Notes: generated from the letters alone by a model not told the origin. 64,000 bases of DNA from Pseudomonadota bacterium (GCA_021820845.1 JAKADC010000010.1:16214-80213); one strand, 5' to 3'; counted from the stretch's first letter, positions 1 to 9,021 are shown. Numbers and translations: made by a program.

Positions 1-2
1 GG

Positions 3-356
3 CTGGAAGCGCCGGTGCTGTGGGGCGTGATCACCGCTCTGGTGTCGCTGATACCGTTTGTCGGTCCCGTCGTATGGATCGGACTGTGCCTCGTCCTGCT
101 GGCGAACGGCGAAAGCGGTGCGGCGCTCGGCCTCTTCCTGTGGGGGGCGCTGGTGGTGAGCTGGATCGACAACCTGATCCGCCCGCTCGTCATCAGCGGG
201 CCGACGCGGATCCCGTTCCTGCTGGTGTTTCTGGGGGTGCTTGGCGGCCTCCACGCCTTCGGCCTGATCGGCCTGTTCCTGGGGCCGGTGCTGCTCGCGG
301 TGTCGTTGGCGGTGTGGCGCGAGTGGCTGGGCCACGTCCGGGCCGACGCGGGTTGA
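3..356 (+). CDS. AI-2E family transporter, C-terminal end (partial)
   Basis: The reading frame is open from the left edge of the window and ends at the TGA at 354-356, so only the C-terminal part (about 117 residues) is present. It is almost wholly hydrophobic, with at least three membrane segments and the motif SLIPFVGP, followed by DNLIRPLVISG and a final hydrophobic stretch ending in WREWLGHVRADAG. This pattern is typical of the C-terminus of the PerM/YdiK (AI-2E exporter-like) family of inner-membrane permeases. The substrate cannot be inferred; many members are unrelated to autoinducer transport. A GTG at 15 could be read as a start, but the upstream codons continue the family sequence, so truncation by the window edge is the better reading. 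Confidence 0.8.
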   Translation: MEAPVLWGVITALVSLIPFVGPVVWIGLCLVLLANGESGAALGLFLWGALVVSWIDNLIRPLVISGPTRIPFLLVFLGVLGGLHAFGLIGLFLGPVLLAVSLAVWREWLGHVRADAG

Positions 357-445
357 GGTATCCTTGCGGATCGTCCGCGCAAAACGGCTTCCTTACGCGG
401 CGGCGCGGTCAGGGGCAATCAGATGGACAGAAGAGATTATCGATC

Positions 446-748
446 ATGAACACCAAAATGACCTATGCCGGCTTTTACAAGGACAAGCACGGCGTCACCA
501 CGCTGGCACGGGTCGTCCTCGACGGCTGGCTGTTCGGCCTGATCCCCGAAAGCGAGGATTGCGCCGGCTGGCAGATCGCGCAAATGCAGGCGTTGACGGA
601 AAAGATCGAAGCCGAATGGGACAAGTACGGCAACCTGCCCAGCCGCCTGCCGCCCGAATTGCGCGGGCGCCATGAAGCCCTGTACAAGATGGCCACGACG
701 CGCGCGCGCGAGATGGGCTGGAACCCCGAGCTCGACGAAGACGAATAA
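446..748 (+). CDS. Small conserved hypothetical protein (100 aa)
   Basis: I do not recognise this protein. It is soluble, mixed in charge, has no signal peptide or membrane segment, and ends in an acidic tail (PELDEDE). A purine-rich AGAAGAGA at 429-436 lies about nine bases before the ATG, which supports this start over the longer open frame. Its stop codon overlaps the possible start of the next gene (TAATG at 746-750), so it is probably co-transcribed with the rRNA methyltransferase gene. Codon use matches the neighbourhood. Confidence 0.7.
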   Translation: MNTKMTYAGFYKDKHGVTTLARVVLDGWLFGLIPESEDCAGWQIAQMQALTEKIEAEWDKYGNLPSRLPPELRGRHEALYKMATTRAREMGWNPELDEDE

Positions 749-2046
749 TGTCCGCCCGCGGGGCGCCTTTTCCCCGGCCTGCCCGCCCGCCGCTCCCCAT
801 GGAACTCACCCCACCGCTTCTGCAACTCGCCACGCAGGCGCTCGACCTGGTGCTGGATTTCACCCGTCCGGCGGACGCCGTGCTGTCGGCTTTTTTTCGC
901 GAGCACAAGAAGCTCGGCTCGCATGATCGCGCCTTCGTCGCCGAAGCGGTATTCGGCGTGTTGCGCCGCTACCGCTATCTGTCGGTCGTGGTGCCGGCGG
1001 CGAACCCGCGCGCGCTGATCATCGCCTGGCTGATCAAGATCCGCGGCATGAGCGGGGCGACGCTCGAAAAATTCGCCAAGCCCGAACTGGTCGACCATAT
1101 CCGCCATGCAAGGACCGACGATCTGCCGCTGGCCGTGAATGCGGAACTGCCCGACTGGCTGGTCGAGAAGTTGCAGTCGACGATGAACGACCCCGACATT
1201 CTCGCGCTCGGGCGCGCCCTGCAGCAGCCGGCGCCGCTCGACGTGCGCGTGAACGCGCACAAGGCCGACCGCGACACGGTGCTCGCGCAGCTGCGCGAAG
1301 AGGGATTCGCGGTCGACGCGACCCCTTATTCGCCCTGGGGCATCCGCTTCAAGGATCATCCCGCGATCAACCGCCATCCGCTTTTCGTCGACGGCAGCCT
1401 CGAAGTACAGGACGAGGGGAGCCAGCTGCTGGCGCTGCTGCTCGGCGCGCGGCGCGGTGAAATGGTGTGCGACTTCTGCGCCGGCGCCGGCGGCAAGACG
1501 CTCGCCCTCGGCGCGATGATGGCCTCGACCGGCCGCCTGTACGCCTTCGACGTGGCGGAAAAGCGTCTCGCGAACCTGAAGCCGAGGCTCGCGCGCTCCG
1601 GCTTGTCCAACGTGATGCCGCAACTGATCGCGTCGGAAAACGATGTGCGGGTGAAGCGGCTCGCGGGCAAGCTCGACCGCGTCCTCGTCGACGCCCCGTG
1701 CTCCGGCCTCGGCACGCTGCGGCGCAACCCCGACCTGAAATTCCGCCAGTCGCCCGAAAGCGTGGCGGAACTGACGCGCAAGCAGGCGTCGATCCTGCGT
1801 GCCGCCGCCAGACTGCTGAAGCCCGGCGGCCGCCTCGTGTACGCCACGTGCAGCCTGCTTCCCGAAGAGAACGAGCGCATCGTCGAGCCGCTGCTGGCCG
1901 AGGGCGGCTTCACGCTCGTGCCGGCGAACGAATTGCTCGCCCAGCACAAAATCCCGCTGGATACCGGTGCCATGCTCAAACTCTCGCCCGCGGTGCACGG
2001 AACGGACGGCTTTTTCGCGGCCGTGCTGGTCAAATCCGCCGCTTGA
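748..2046 (+). CDS. RsmB/NOP2-family RNA (cytosine-5) methyltransferase
   Basis: Predicted SAM-dependent methyltransferase acting on cytosine-5 of RNA, probably 16S rRNA. The SAM-binding region is visible around residue 240 (VCDFCAGAGGKTLALG), followed by the two cysteine motifs of this family: DAPCSGLGTLRRNPDLKFR and YATCSLLPEENE, which carry the release and catalytic cysteines. An N-terminal helical NusB-like region precedes the Rossmann fold. The length (432 aa) fits the RsmB/RsmF group. The ATG at 748 overlaps the preceding stop; an in-frame ATG at 799 (MELTPPLL) is an equally good or better start because the first 17 residues are Pro/Arg-rich and unlike the family. Confidence 0.88.
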   Translation: MSARGAPFPRPARPPLPMELTPPLLQLATQALDLVLDFTRPADAVLSAFFREHKKLGSHDRAFVAEAVFGVLRRYRYLSVVVPAANPRALIIAWLIKIRGMSGATLEKFAKPELVDHIRHARTDDLPLAVNAELPDWLVEKLQSTMNDPDILALGRALQQPAPLDVRVNAHKADRDTVLAQLREEGFAVDATPYSPWGIRFKDHPAINRHPLFVDGSLEVQDEGSQLLALLLGARRGEMVCDFCAGAGGKTLALGAMMASTGRLYAFDVAEKRLANLKPRLARSGLSNVMPQLIASENDVRVKRLAGKLDRVLVDAPCSGLGTLRRNPDLKFRQSPESVAELTRKQASILRAAARLLKPGGRLVYATCSLLPEENERIVEPLLAEGGFTLVPANELLAQHKIPLDTGAMLKLSPAVHGTDGFFAAVLVKSAA

Positions 2047-2106
2047 CCGCAAGCGGCATGCGGTCGACCATGCGGCGATTCTCCAGCCTGGCTCGATCGA
2101 TCTGAC

Positions 2107-3921
2107 ATGGCAGCTGCATCTTTCCACCCCGATTCGCTCGGCACGCTCTGCGGCCTGTTCCGCGCGCGCGTCGCGGCAACGCCGGATCAGGTGGCCTACC
2201 GCCAGTTCGACGAGGCGGGCGAGACCTGGGTCGGCTTCACGTGGGCGCAGGTTGCGGCGGAGGTCGCGCGCTGGCAGGCGGCGCTGGCGAAGGAAGACCT
2301 GGTACCGGGTGACCGTGTGGCGGTGATGCTGAAAAACGGCGTCGAGTGGGTGATTTTCGATCAGGCCGCGCTCGCGCTGGGTCTCGTCACGGTGCCGCTC
2401 TACCTCGACGATCGTCCCGAGAGCGCGGCCTATATCCTCAATCATTCCGGCGCCAAGCTCCTGCTGGTCGAGGGACGGTTTCAGCACAGGAACCTGGCCG
2501 AAATCGCCGGTTCGGTGAAGACCTTGCAGCGCATCGTCAGCCTGACCGCGCCGGACGAGGGGCTGGCGAACTGGAGCACGCGCTTCGCACTGGCGGCCGA
2601 CTGGCTCGCCGCCGCGGCCGGTACGCCCGTTCCCGAGCGCCATCTCACGCCAGACCTACTCGTCAGCATCGTCTACACGTCGGGCACGACGGGACGCCCC
2701 AAGGGCGTGATGCTCACCCACGAAAACCTGCTGTGGAATGCGTTCTACGCCTCGCAATGCGCGGATTTCCACGCGGACGAAGTCTTTCTGTCTTTCCTGC
2801 CCCTGTCGCATACGCTGGAGCGCACCGGCGGCTACTATCTGCCGATGCTGATCGGTGCCGAAGTCGCCTATGCGCGCTCGATCGCCCAGCTGGCGCAGGA
2901 TCTCCAGGTGATCCGTCCAACCGTCCTGATTTCGGTGCCGCGCATCTACGAGCGGATGTACAGCCGCATCCAGGACGGCCTGGAGAAGAAGGGGCGGGCC
3001 GCCCAGTTCTTGTTCGGGGTCGCGGTGCGCGTCGGTTGGCGCCGTTTCGGGCGCGGCCAGGGGCGGGCGTCGGCGAGCCCCGGACTGTTGCTGTGGCCGC
3101 TGCTCGACAAGCGGGTGGCAGCCAAGGTCACCGAAAAGCTGGGCGGGCGCCTGAGGTTTGCGATTTCGGGAGGCGCCGCGCTCTCTCCCGAAATCGCGCA
3201 CGTGTTCATAGGCCTCGGCGTCCCCATCATTCAAGGCTACGGGCTCACCGAAGCGAGCCCGGTGGTATGCGTCAACCGTCCGGAGTCGAACGTGCCGTCC
3301 AGCATCGGCCTGCCGCTTCCCGGCGTCGAGGTGAAGATCGGCGCCAACGACGAACTGCTCACGCGCAGTCGCTGCATCATGCGCGGCTACTGGCAGGACG
3401 AGGACGCCACCCGCGCCATGATCGACGGCGAAGGCTGGCTGCATACCGGCGATCAGGCCACGATCGACGAACTGGGCCACTACCACATCATCGGGCGCAT
3501 CAAGGACATCATCGTGCTGAACAACGGCGAGAAGGTGTCGCCCACCGACATGGAGTCGACCATTTTGCTCGACCCGCTGTTCGAGCAGGCGATGGTCGTC
3601 GGCGAAGGCAAGCCCTACCTGGCCGCGCTCGTCGTCCTCAATGAGCCGCACTGGCAGGATTTTGCCGCGAGCCTCGGCATCGAGCCCGGCCACCCCGGCG
3701 CATTGCACGATCCCAGGGTGACAAAGGCGTTGATCCGCCGCGTGGCGCATCACCTCAGGCATTTTCCCGGCTACGCGCAGGTGCGGCGCCTGTATCCGGA
3801 TCTCGAGCCCTGGACCGTGGACGACGGCCTGCTGACCCCCACGCTCAAGGTAAAACGGGCCGTCGTGCTCGATCGCTACCGCGAGGTGGTCGAAGCACTG
3901 TACGCCGACCACGCCCGCTGA
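2107..3921 (+). CDS. Long-chain acyl-CoA synthetase (AMP-forming)
   Basis: Member of the ANL adenylating superfamily, activating a carboxylic acid with ATP and loading it on CoA. The P-loop-like A3 motif YTSGTTGRPKGVMLTH is near residue 198, the YGLTEASP motif (A5) near 378, the LHTGD motif (A7) near 445 and the GRIKDIIVLNNGEKVSP hinge/lysine region near 463. The length (604 aa) and the YLDDRPESAAYILNHSGAKLL segment fit the bacterial FadD15-like long-chain acyl-CoA ligases. It is followed 33 bases later by a FadL-type outer-membrane porin, which supports a fatty-acid substrate. Exact chain-length specificity cannot be read from the sequence. Confidence 0.88.
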   Translation: MAAASFHPDSLGTLCGLFRARVAATPDQVAYRQFDEAGETWVGFTWAQVAAEVARWQAALAKEDLVPGDRVAVMLKNGVEWVIFDQAALALGLVTVPLYLDDRPESAAYILNHSGAKLLLVEGRFQHRNLAEIAGSVKTLQRIVSLTAPDEGLANWSTRFALAADWLAAAAGTPVPERHLTPDLLVSIVYTSGTTGRPKGVMLTHENLLWNAFYASQCADFHADEVFLSFLPLSHTLERTGGYYLPMLIGAEVAYARSIAQLAQDLQVIRPTVLISVPRIYERMYSRIQDGLEKKGRAAQFLFGVAVRVGWRRFGRGQGRASASPGLLLWPLLDKRVAAKVTEKLGGRLRFAISGGAALSPEIAHVFIGLGVPIIQGYGLTEASPVVCVNRPESNVPSSIGLPLPGVEVKIGANDELLTRSRCIMRGYWQDEDATRAMIDGEGWLHTGDQATIDELGHYHIIGRIKDIIVLNNGEKVSPTDMESTILLDPLFEQAMVVGEGKPYLAALVVLNEPHWQDFAASLGIEPGHPGALHDPRVTKALIRRVAHHLRHFPGYAQVRRLYPDLEPWTVDDGLLTPTLKVKRAVVLDRYREVVEALYADHAR

Positions 3922-3954
3922 CTTCCTGCCTTCATCAACACTGTGGAGTACCTC

Positions 3955-5172
3955 GTGTCTTCATTTCCTCGCAGACGTCTGATCACCGTCCTTGCATTCG
4001 CCGGATCGTCCGGCCTGAGCCACGCCGCCGGCTTTGCCTTGATCGAGCAGAATGCGAGCGGCCTGGGGAACGCCTATGCGGGCCAGGCCGCGAGCGCGCA
4101 GGATGCCAGCACGGTGTTTTTCAATCCGGCCGGCATGTCGTTGCTGCAAGACACGCAGGGCGTGGTCGCGGGCCATCTCATCCAGCCGTCCGCCCGGTTT
4201 TCTGGGACTTTCAGCACGCCCGTCGGCGGCGGCCAGGGAGGCGACGCAGGCGGCGTGGCGTTCGTGCCGAGCCTGTATCTGGTGCACCCGCTGACGCCCG
4301 ACGTTCATCTGGGCCTGGGCATCAACATGCCGTTCGGCCTCAAGACGGACTACGACGCCGGCTGGGTCGGCCGCTACCAGGCGCTCAAATCCGAGCTCAA
4401 GACGATCAACGTCAATCCTTCCGTCGCATGGAAGATCAGCGACCAGCTCTCGCTCGGCGCGGGACTGGATTTCCAGCGGATCGACGCCACCCTTTCCAAC
4501 GCCATTTCGCCGCTGGTGCCGGGCTCGCTGATGACGGTCAAAGGGGATGACTGGGGATGGGGCTATAACATGGGTTTGCTGTGGGCGACGCGCGACACGC
4601 GCGTCGGCCTTGCGTATCGCTCCGAGGTTGCTTACACCTTGAAAGGCCAACTCACCGCCAACGCCGTTTTGCCCAGCGGCGACGTCGCCGCGGACGTCAC
4701 CATGCCGGCGAGCGCGTCCTTGAGCGTCGTCCACGCCGTCTCGCCCAGCGTGGACCTGCTGGCCGATGTCACGTGGACGGGCTGGAGCGCGTTCGACCGC
4801 CTCGCGGTCGCGTACACGACGCTGCCGGTGCCCTTGCCGGCAACGCGCGAAAACTGGAAGGACAGCTGGCGCTATTCGCTCGGCGCGACCTGGCACGCGG
4901 ACCCCGCCTGGAGCTGGCGCGCGGGCATCGCGTACGACGAATCGCCGGTTCCCGACGCGTATCGGACGGCGCGCATTCCCGATGAGAACCGGACCTGGCT
5001 CGCCGTGGGCGGGCAGTACCGCGTCGACGCGAAAAACGCGATCGACTTCGGGTACGCGCACCTGTTCGTCAAGGAAGCGAGCATCGATAGCACCAACGCT
5101 GCGGGAACCTTGACCGGCCGATACGACGACTACGTCAACATTCTTTCCGTGCAGTTCACGCACGGCTTCTGA
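3955..5172 (+). CDS. OmpP1/FadL-family outer-membrane transport protein
   Basis: Outer-membrane beta-barrel of the FadL family, which admits long-chain fatty acids or other hydrophobic molecules. The precursor has a basic N-terminus, a short hydrophobic stretch and a likely cleavage after SHA/A, giving a mature start AGFALIEQNASGLGNAYAG, which is the family hallmark (N-terminal hatch). The motif NPAGMSLL and the C-terminal QFTHGF with terminal aromatic residue fit a 14-strand barrel. I chose the GTG at 3955 because GGAG at 3945-3948 lies six bases upstream; a GTG at 3943 has no such site. The upstream acyl-CoA synthetase gene suggests coupled uptake and activation of fatty acids. Confidence 0.88.
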   Translation: MSSFPRRRLITVLAFAGSSGLSHAAGFALIEQNASGLGNAYAGQAASAQDASTVFFNPAGMSLLQDTQGVVAGHLIQPSARFSGTFSTPVGGGQGGDAGGVAFVPSLYLVHPLTPDVHLGLGINMPFGLKTDYDAGWVGRYQALKSELKTINVNPSVAWKISDQLSLGAGLDFQRIDATLSNAISPLVPGSLMTVKGDDWGWGYNMGLLWATRDTRVGLAYRSEVAYTLKGQLTANAVLPSGDVAADVTMPASASLSVVHAVSPSVDLLADVTWTGWSAFDRLAVAYTTLPVPLPATRENWKDSWRYSLGATWHADPAWSWRAGIAYDESPVPDAYRTARIPDENRTWLAVGGQYRVDAKNAIDFGYAHLFVKEASIDSTNAAGTLTGRYDDYVNILSVQFTHGF

Positions 5173-5174
5173 TC

Positions 5175-6473
5175 TTGGCTGCCTCGACGCCTTTCGACAG
5201 CCTGCTGACGCGCCTTATCCAGGACAGCCGGGACGTCGACCTCGCATGGCAGGTCGGCGTGCTGGCGGCAGGCGCCCTGATCGCCTGGATCCTGATGCGC
5301 ATGGCAAGGCCCTACCTCACGGCGACCACCGCGCACTGGTCGGCCGGGCGGGCAAGCTTCAGCCGCGTCGGCTTCCCGCTCGTCATGCTGCTGGCCGTAT
5401 GGCTCGGGCGCGCTCTCGAGACGGCCTGGCTCGCCAGCACGCATCTGCTGGATCTGGCGATTCCGCTGCTGCTGTCCCTGGTCGGCGTCCGGCTGGTCGT
5501 GTATGCGCTCCGCTACGCAGTGAGGTCGCAGGAATCGCTCAAACTATGGGAGCGCACGGCTGCCTGGCTGATCTGGCTGGCATTCGCGCTGCACATCACC
5601 GGTCTGCTGCCGCGAATCCATGCCGCGATGGAAGCGCTCTCGTTCCAGACCGGCGGCCACAGGTTCTCGTTGTGGCTGCTGTTCCAGGCAACCGCGGTGG
5701 TCGTGGTGGCGCTCGTCGTCGCGCTGGCGCTGGCGCGGTTCATCGAGACCCGCCTGATGGGCTTCACCGAAATGAACCTGTCGCTGCGGCTGGCCCTGTC
5801 CAAGGCGGCGCGTACCGTGCTGCTGATTGTCGCCGTGCTGGTGACGCTGCCGGCGGTCGGCATCGACCTCACGGTACTCTCGGTATTCGGCGGCGCGCTC
5901 GGCGTGGGAATCGGCTTCGGCCTGCAGAAGGTCGCCAGCAACTACATTTCCGGCTTCATCATCCTCCTCGACCGCTCGGTGCGCATCGGCGACCTCGTCA
6001 CGGTCGACAACAAGTACGGGCAGGTCAGCCAGATCAATACGCGGTACACGCTGCTGAAAGCGCTCGACGGCACCGAAAGCATCGTTCCGAACGAGACGCT
6101 GATCACGCAGACCGTGATCAATCATTCGCTGTCCAAACCCGACGTGCGGATCGCGCTGCCGGTGCAGGTTTCCTACGAGTCCGATCTGGAGCAGGCGGAA
6201 AATCTGATCCTCGAAGCGGCGCGCAGCCACAGCCGCGTCGCCCTCGACAACCCGGCCAATGTGCCCAAGGTGTTCCTGAAGGAATTTGCCGACAACGGCA
6301 TCGTGCTGGAGCTGGCGGTCTGGATACGCGACCCCAGCGAAGGGCAGAACAACCTGCGTTCCGACCTCAACTGGGAAATCTGGCGCCGCTTCAAGGCTGC
6401 CGGCATCGGGATGCCGTATCCGCAGCGTGTCGTGCATCTCGCCCAGGGGCCGCGGACGGGCGATAAACCTTGA
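5175..6473 (+). CDS. MscS-family mechanosensitive ion channel
   Basis: Predicted inner-membrane channel that opens on membrane tension. The N-terminal half holds about five or six hydrophobic segments; the pore-lining helix is glycine/alanine-rich (LSVFGGALGVGIGFGLQKVASNYISG, here split around residue 240), followed by the MscS beta-domain signature VTVDNKYGQVSQIN and VPNETLITQTVINHS. The length (432 aa) is longer than E. coli MscS because of the extra N-terminal helices. The first available codon is a TTG at 5175, three bases after the porin stop; without a strong ribosome site the start is uncertain and a later ATG cannot be excluded. Confidence 0.88.
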   Translation: MAASTPFDSLLTRLIQDSRDVDLAWQVGVLAAGALIAWILMRMARPYLTATTAHWSAGRASFSRVGFPLVMLLAVWLGRALETAWLASTHLLDLAIPLLLSLVGVRLVVYALRYAVRSQESLKLWERTAAWLIWLAFALHITGLLPRIHAAMEALSFQTGGHRFSLWLLFQATAVVVVALVVALALARFIETRLMGFTEMNLSLRLALSKAARTVLLIVAVLVTLPAVGIDLTVLSVFGGALGVGIGFGLQKVASNYISGFIILLDRSVRIGDLVTVDNKYGQVSQINTRYTLLKALDGTESIVPNETLITQTVINHSLSKPDVRIALPVQVSYESDLEQAENLILEAARSHSRVALDNPANVPKVFLKEFADNGIVLELAVWIRDPSEGQNNLRSDLNWEIWRRFKAAGIGMPYPQRVVHLAQGPRTGDKP

Positions 6474-6534
6474 TTTTTATGGGGATAATCCGTAAACTGG
6501 AGAGTTCCGTTGTTGCTTCCTGGAATTACGAATC

Positions 6535-7707
6535 ATGCAATTAGGCTTGTTGGATTTACCCTGGTGGGGTTACGTGGCGGTCGCGCTCGGCCTCACGCAC
6601 ATCACCATCGCCGCCGTCACCATTTTCCTGCATCGCTCGCAGGCGCACCGTTCCGTCGATCTTCATCCCATCGCAGGCCACTTCTTCCGTTTCTGGCTGT
6701 GGCTCACCACCGGCATGGTGACCAAGGAGTGGGTTGCCATTCACCGCAAACACCACGCCAAGTGCGAAACCGACGAGGATCCGCACAGCCCGCAGGCCAA
6801 GGGCATCAGGAAAGTCTTCTGGGAAGGATCCGAACTCTACCGAGCGGAAGCCAAGAACCAGGAAACGCTCCAGAAGTATGGCCACGGCACCCCCGACGAC
6901 TGGATGGAGCGGAATGTCTACAGCCGCCACTCGGCCAAGGGCATCACGCTGATGATGGCGATCGACCTCGCGCTCTTCGGTCCGCTCGGCCTCACCATCT
7001 GGGCCGTGCAAATGGCGTGGATCCCGGTCACCGCCGCCGGCATCATCAATGGCATCGGCCACTACTGGGGGTACCGCAACTTCGCGAGCGAGGATGCGAG
7101 CACCAACATCGTGCCGTGGGGCGTGCTGATCGGCGGCGAGGAACTGCATAACAATCACCACGCGTACGGGACGTCGGCGCGCTTGTCGAACAAATGGTAC
7201 GAGTTCGACATCGGCTGGCTCTACATCAAGCTGATGTCGTACGTGGGCCTGGCTTCCATCCGCAAGGTGGCGCCGACGGTGAAATGGCTGCCGCCCAAGC
7301 CGCTCTGCGACCTGGATACCCTGCAGGCCATCATCACCCATCGCTACGACGTCATGTCGCGCTTCGTGAAGAGCGTGCGCGCGGACACCAAGGCCGAGAT
7401 CGCTCGACTGAAGGCGGGCGCGAACCTGCCGCAGAACTGGAGCTTCGACAGCTTCCGCCGGTGGCTGCACAAGGAACCGGCCGATCTGGCCGAGTCCGAC
7501 AAGGCAGCGCTCGACACGCTGCTGCGCAAGAGCGAGCGTTTGCAGACGGTTTATCGCATGCGGCAGGAACTCGCGGCCATCTGGGGCCGTTCGACCGCCA
7601 GCCGCGAGCAATTGCTCGACCAGTTGCAGGCGTGGTGCAAGCGTGCGGAAGAGAGCGGCATCCAGTCCCTGAAGGACTTCTCGGTGCGCCTGCGCTGCTA
7701 TGCCTGA
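6535..7707 (+). CDS. Fatty acid desaturase (membrane, three histidine boxes)
   Basis: Integral-membrane di-iron desaturase of the acyl-CoA/acyl-lipid delta-9 type. The three histidine boxes are visible: HRSQAHR at residues 33-39, HRKHH at 70-74 and HNNHH at about 205-209, separated by hydrophobic segments as in the family. The C-terminal extension (after about residue 300) is soluble, helical and charged. It probably introduces a double bond into membrane fatty acids, thus setting membrane fluidity. A GATAAT box at 6484-6489 could be the -10 of its own promoter, since there is a gap of 61 bases after the MscS gene. Confidence 0.88.
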   Translation: MQLGLLDLPWWGYVAVALGLTHITIAAVTIFLHRSQAHRSVDLHPIAGHFFRFWLWLTTGMVTKEWVAIHRKHHAKCETDEDPHSPQAKGIRKVFWEGSELYRAEAKNQETLQKYGHGTPDDWMERNVYSRHSAKGITLMMAIDLALFGPLGLTIWAVQMAWIPVTAAGIINGIGHYWGYRNFASEDASTNIVPWGVLIGGEELHNNHHAYGTSARLSNKWYEFDIGWLYIKLMSYVGLASIRKVAPTVKWLPPKPLCDLDTLQAIITHRYDVMSRFVKSVRADTKAEIARLKAGANLPQNWSFDSFRRWLHKEPADLAESDKAALDTLLRKSERLQTVYRMRQELAAIWGRSTASREQLLDQLQAWCKRAEESGIQSLKDFSVRLRCYA

Positions 7708-7768
7708 CCGCTGACGGGCGGCCTGCCGTCCGCTCCGGTACCGGGGGCCGGTCTTTTTCGGTTTCGCC

Positions 7769-7811
7769 GCCCAACAAAAAGCCCGCTGCAATGGCGGGCT
7801 TCTTGTTGGGG
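7769..7811. terminator. Bidirectional intrinsic terminator
   Basis: A long inverted repeat (GCCCAACAA...AAGCCCGC, loop TGCAAT, GCGGGCTT...TTGTTGGGGC) lies between the convergent desaturase and rpmG genes. A-rich and T-rich flanks on the two sides of the stem allow it to work on both strands. Confidence 0.85.
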
Positions 7812-7821
7812 CGAAGCCTGC

Positions 7822-7989
7822 TTATTTCAGCTTCGTTTCCTTGTACATCACATGCTTGCGAGCCTTGGGATCGAACTTGCTGATCTCCATCTTCTCGGGC
7901 ATGGTCTTCTTGTTCTTGGTCGTGGTGTAGAAGTGGCCGGTGCCCGCAGTGGACTCCAGCTTGATCTTTTCGCGTCCGCCTTTAGCCAT
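7822..7989 (-). CDS. rpmG: 50S ribosomal protein L33
   Basis: Small ribosomal protein of 55 aa, too short for many ORF filters but with a clear family sequence: [14 protein letters not shown] at the start, [23 protein letters not shown] in the middle and a [12 protein letters not shown]-terminus. The length is exactly that of proteobacterial L33. The four zinc-ribbon cysteines of the C+ form are absent, so this is the zinc-independent type. It lies 11 bases after rpmB (L28) on the same strand, the usual rpmB-rpmG operon. Confidence 0.97.
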   Translation of the reverse strand: MAKGGREKIKLESTAGTGHFYTTTKNKKTMPEKMEISKFDPKARKHVMYKETKLK

Positions 7990-8000
7990 GATTCAACTCC

Positions 8001-8237
8001 TTAAACTGCAACGCCGCTGGCGCGCAGGTCGGCCAGCACGGACTCGATGCCGTTCTTGTCGATGGTGCGGAGCGCCGCATTGGACAAACGCAGACGAACC
8101 CAGCGGTTCTCGCTCTCGACCCAGAACCGGCGGTACTGCAGGTTGGGCAGGAAACGACGCTTGGTTTTGTTGTTGGCGTGGGAAACGTTGTTCCCGACCA
8201 TGGGCTTCTTGCCCGTCACGACACATACGCGAGCCAT
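8001..8237 (-). CDS. rpmB: 50S ribosomal protein L28
   Basis: Ribosomal protein of 78 aa with the L28 signature [32 protein letters not shown]. It is the first gene of the rpmB-rpmG operon. TGGAG (minus strand, just upstream of the start) is the ribosome site. The leader upstream carries a good sigma-70 promoter (8305-8334) and three direct repeats of GGGTTAAC (8258-8291), described separately. Confidence 0.97.
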   Translation of the reverse strand: MARVCVVTGKKPMVGNNVSHANNKTKRRFLPNLQYRRFWVESENRWVRLRLSNAALRTIDKNGIESVLADLRASGVAV

Positions 8238-8257
8238 GTTGCTGCTCCAGAAATTGA

Positions 8258-8291
8258 GGGTTAACCGGTGGGGTTAACGATGAGGGTTAAC
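8258..8291. repeat. Three GGGTTAAC direct repeats with 13-base period in the rpmB leader
   Basis: GGGTTAAC occurs at 8258-8265, 8271-8278 and 8284-8291, that is, with an exact period of 13 bases. The core GTTAAC is self-complementary and the third copy extends to the 10-base palindrome GGGTTAACCC. The array lies between the predicted -10 box and the rpmB start codon, so it is in the transcribed leader or just after the transcription start. No function is known to me. Confidence 0.8.
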
Positions 8292-8304
8292 CCGAGAACC
8301 GCGA

Positions 8305-8334
8305 TTTATACCATACCTCGCGAGCCTGGGGCAA
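8305..8334 (-). promoter_or_regulatory. Predicted sigma-70 promoter of rpmB-rpmG
   Basis: On the minus strand, TTGCCC (8329-8334) and TATAAA (8305-8310, preceded by TATGG) are separated by 18 bases. It lies between the radC stop and rpmB, so it would drive the ribosomal protein operon independently of radC. Confidence 0.6.
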
Positions 8335-8346
8335 GTTTTGGCCGGC

Positions 8347-9021
8347 TCAGAGCTGGCCCGACTCCATGAACGACAGCGACGAAGCGCCTGCCACGATGAA
8401 ATGGTCGAGCACGCGCACGTCGACCATCGCCAGCGCGTCGGCGAGTTGTCGCGTCAGCGAACGGTCGGCCTGGCTGGGCTCGGCGACGCCGCTCGGATGG
8501 TTGTGCGCCAGGATCAGTGCGGCCGCGTTGTGCGCGAGCGCCCGCTTGATGATCTCGCGCGGATATACGCTCGTCTGCGTCAGCGTGCCGCGGAACAGCT
8601 CTTCCACCGCGATCACGCGGTTCTGCGCGTCGAGAAACACGCAGCAGAACACTTCATATTCCCTGCCGCGCAGCGCCAGCCGCAGATAATCGCGCACAGC
8701 CGCGGGCGAAGTGAGCGCGTCGCGCGCCTGCATCTCCTCGGCGAGCGTGCGCCGTGCCATTTCCATCACGGCCTGCAGCAGGGCGTATTTGGCCTCGCCG
8801 ACGCCGGGCGCGTCGCAGGCGGCCTTTTTGTCGGCGCGGCACAGGCCGCCCAGGCCGCCGAAGCGCCCAATCAGGTCGCGCCCGAGGTCGACCGCGCTTT
8901 TCCCGACGACGCCGGTGCGCAGGAACACCGCGACCAGCTCCGCGTCGGTCAGCGCCGCCGCGCCTTGCCTCAGCAGCTTCTCGCGCGGCCGTGCGTCTTC
9001 CGGCCAGTCCCGAATCGCCAT
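8347..9021 (-). CDS. radC: RadC family (JAB/MPN domain) protein
   Basis: Protein of 224 aa of the RadC/YkfG family. An N-terminal helix-hairpin-helix region (around residues 30-75, [15 protein letters not shown] and APGVGEAK) precedes the MPN/JAMM domain with the metal motif HNHPSG followed by a D nine residues later (SQADRSL). Historically tied to DNA repair, but the biochemical role is not settled; JAMM proteins are metalloproteases in other settings. The start ATG at 9021 gives [17 protein letters not shown], the usual RadC N-terminus. It is divergent from coaBC with only a short gap. Confidence 0.92.
   Translation of the reverse strand: MAIRDWPEDARPREKLLRQGAAALTDAELVAVFLRTGVVGKSAVDLGRDLIGRFGGLGGLCRADKKAACDAPGVGEAKYALLQAVMEMARRTLAEEMQARDALTSPAAVRDYLRLALRGREYEVFCCVFLDAQNRVIAVEELFRGTLTQTSVYPREIIKRALAHNAAALILAHNHPSGVAEPSQADRSLTRQLADALAMVDVRVLDHFIVAGASSLSFMESGQL

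Noticed and set aside
475..2643. Very long open frame of 722 codons on the minus strand
   Set aside because: It lies opposite the methyltransferase and acyl-CoA synthetase genes, is Arg/Gln/His-rich and has no family motif; it is a GC-rich shadow frame.
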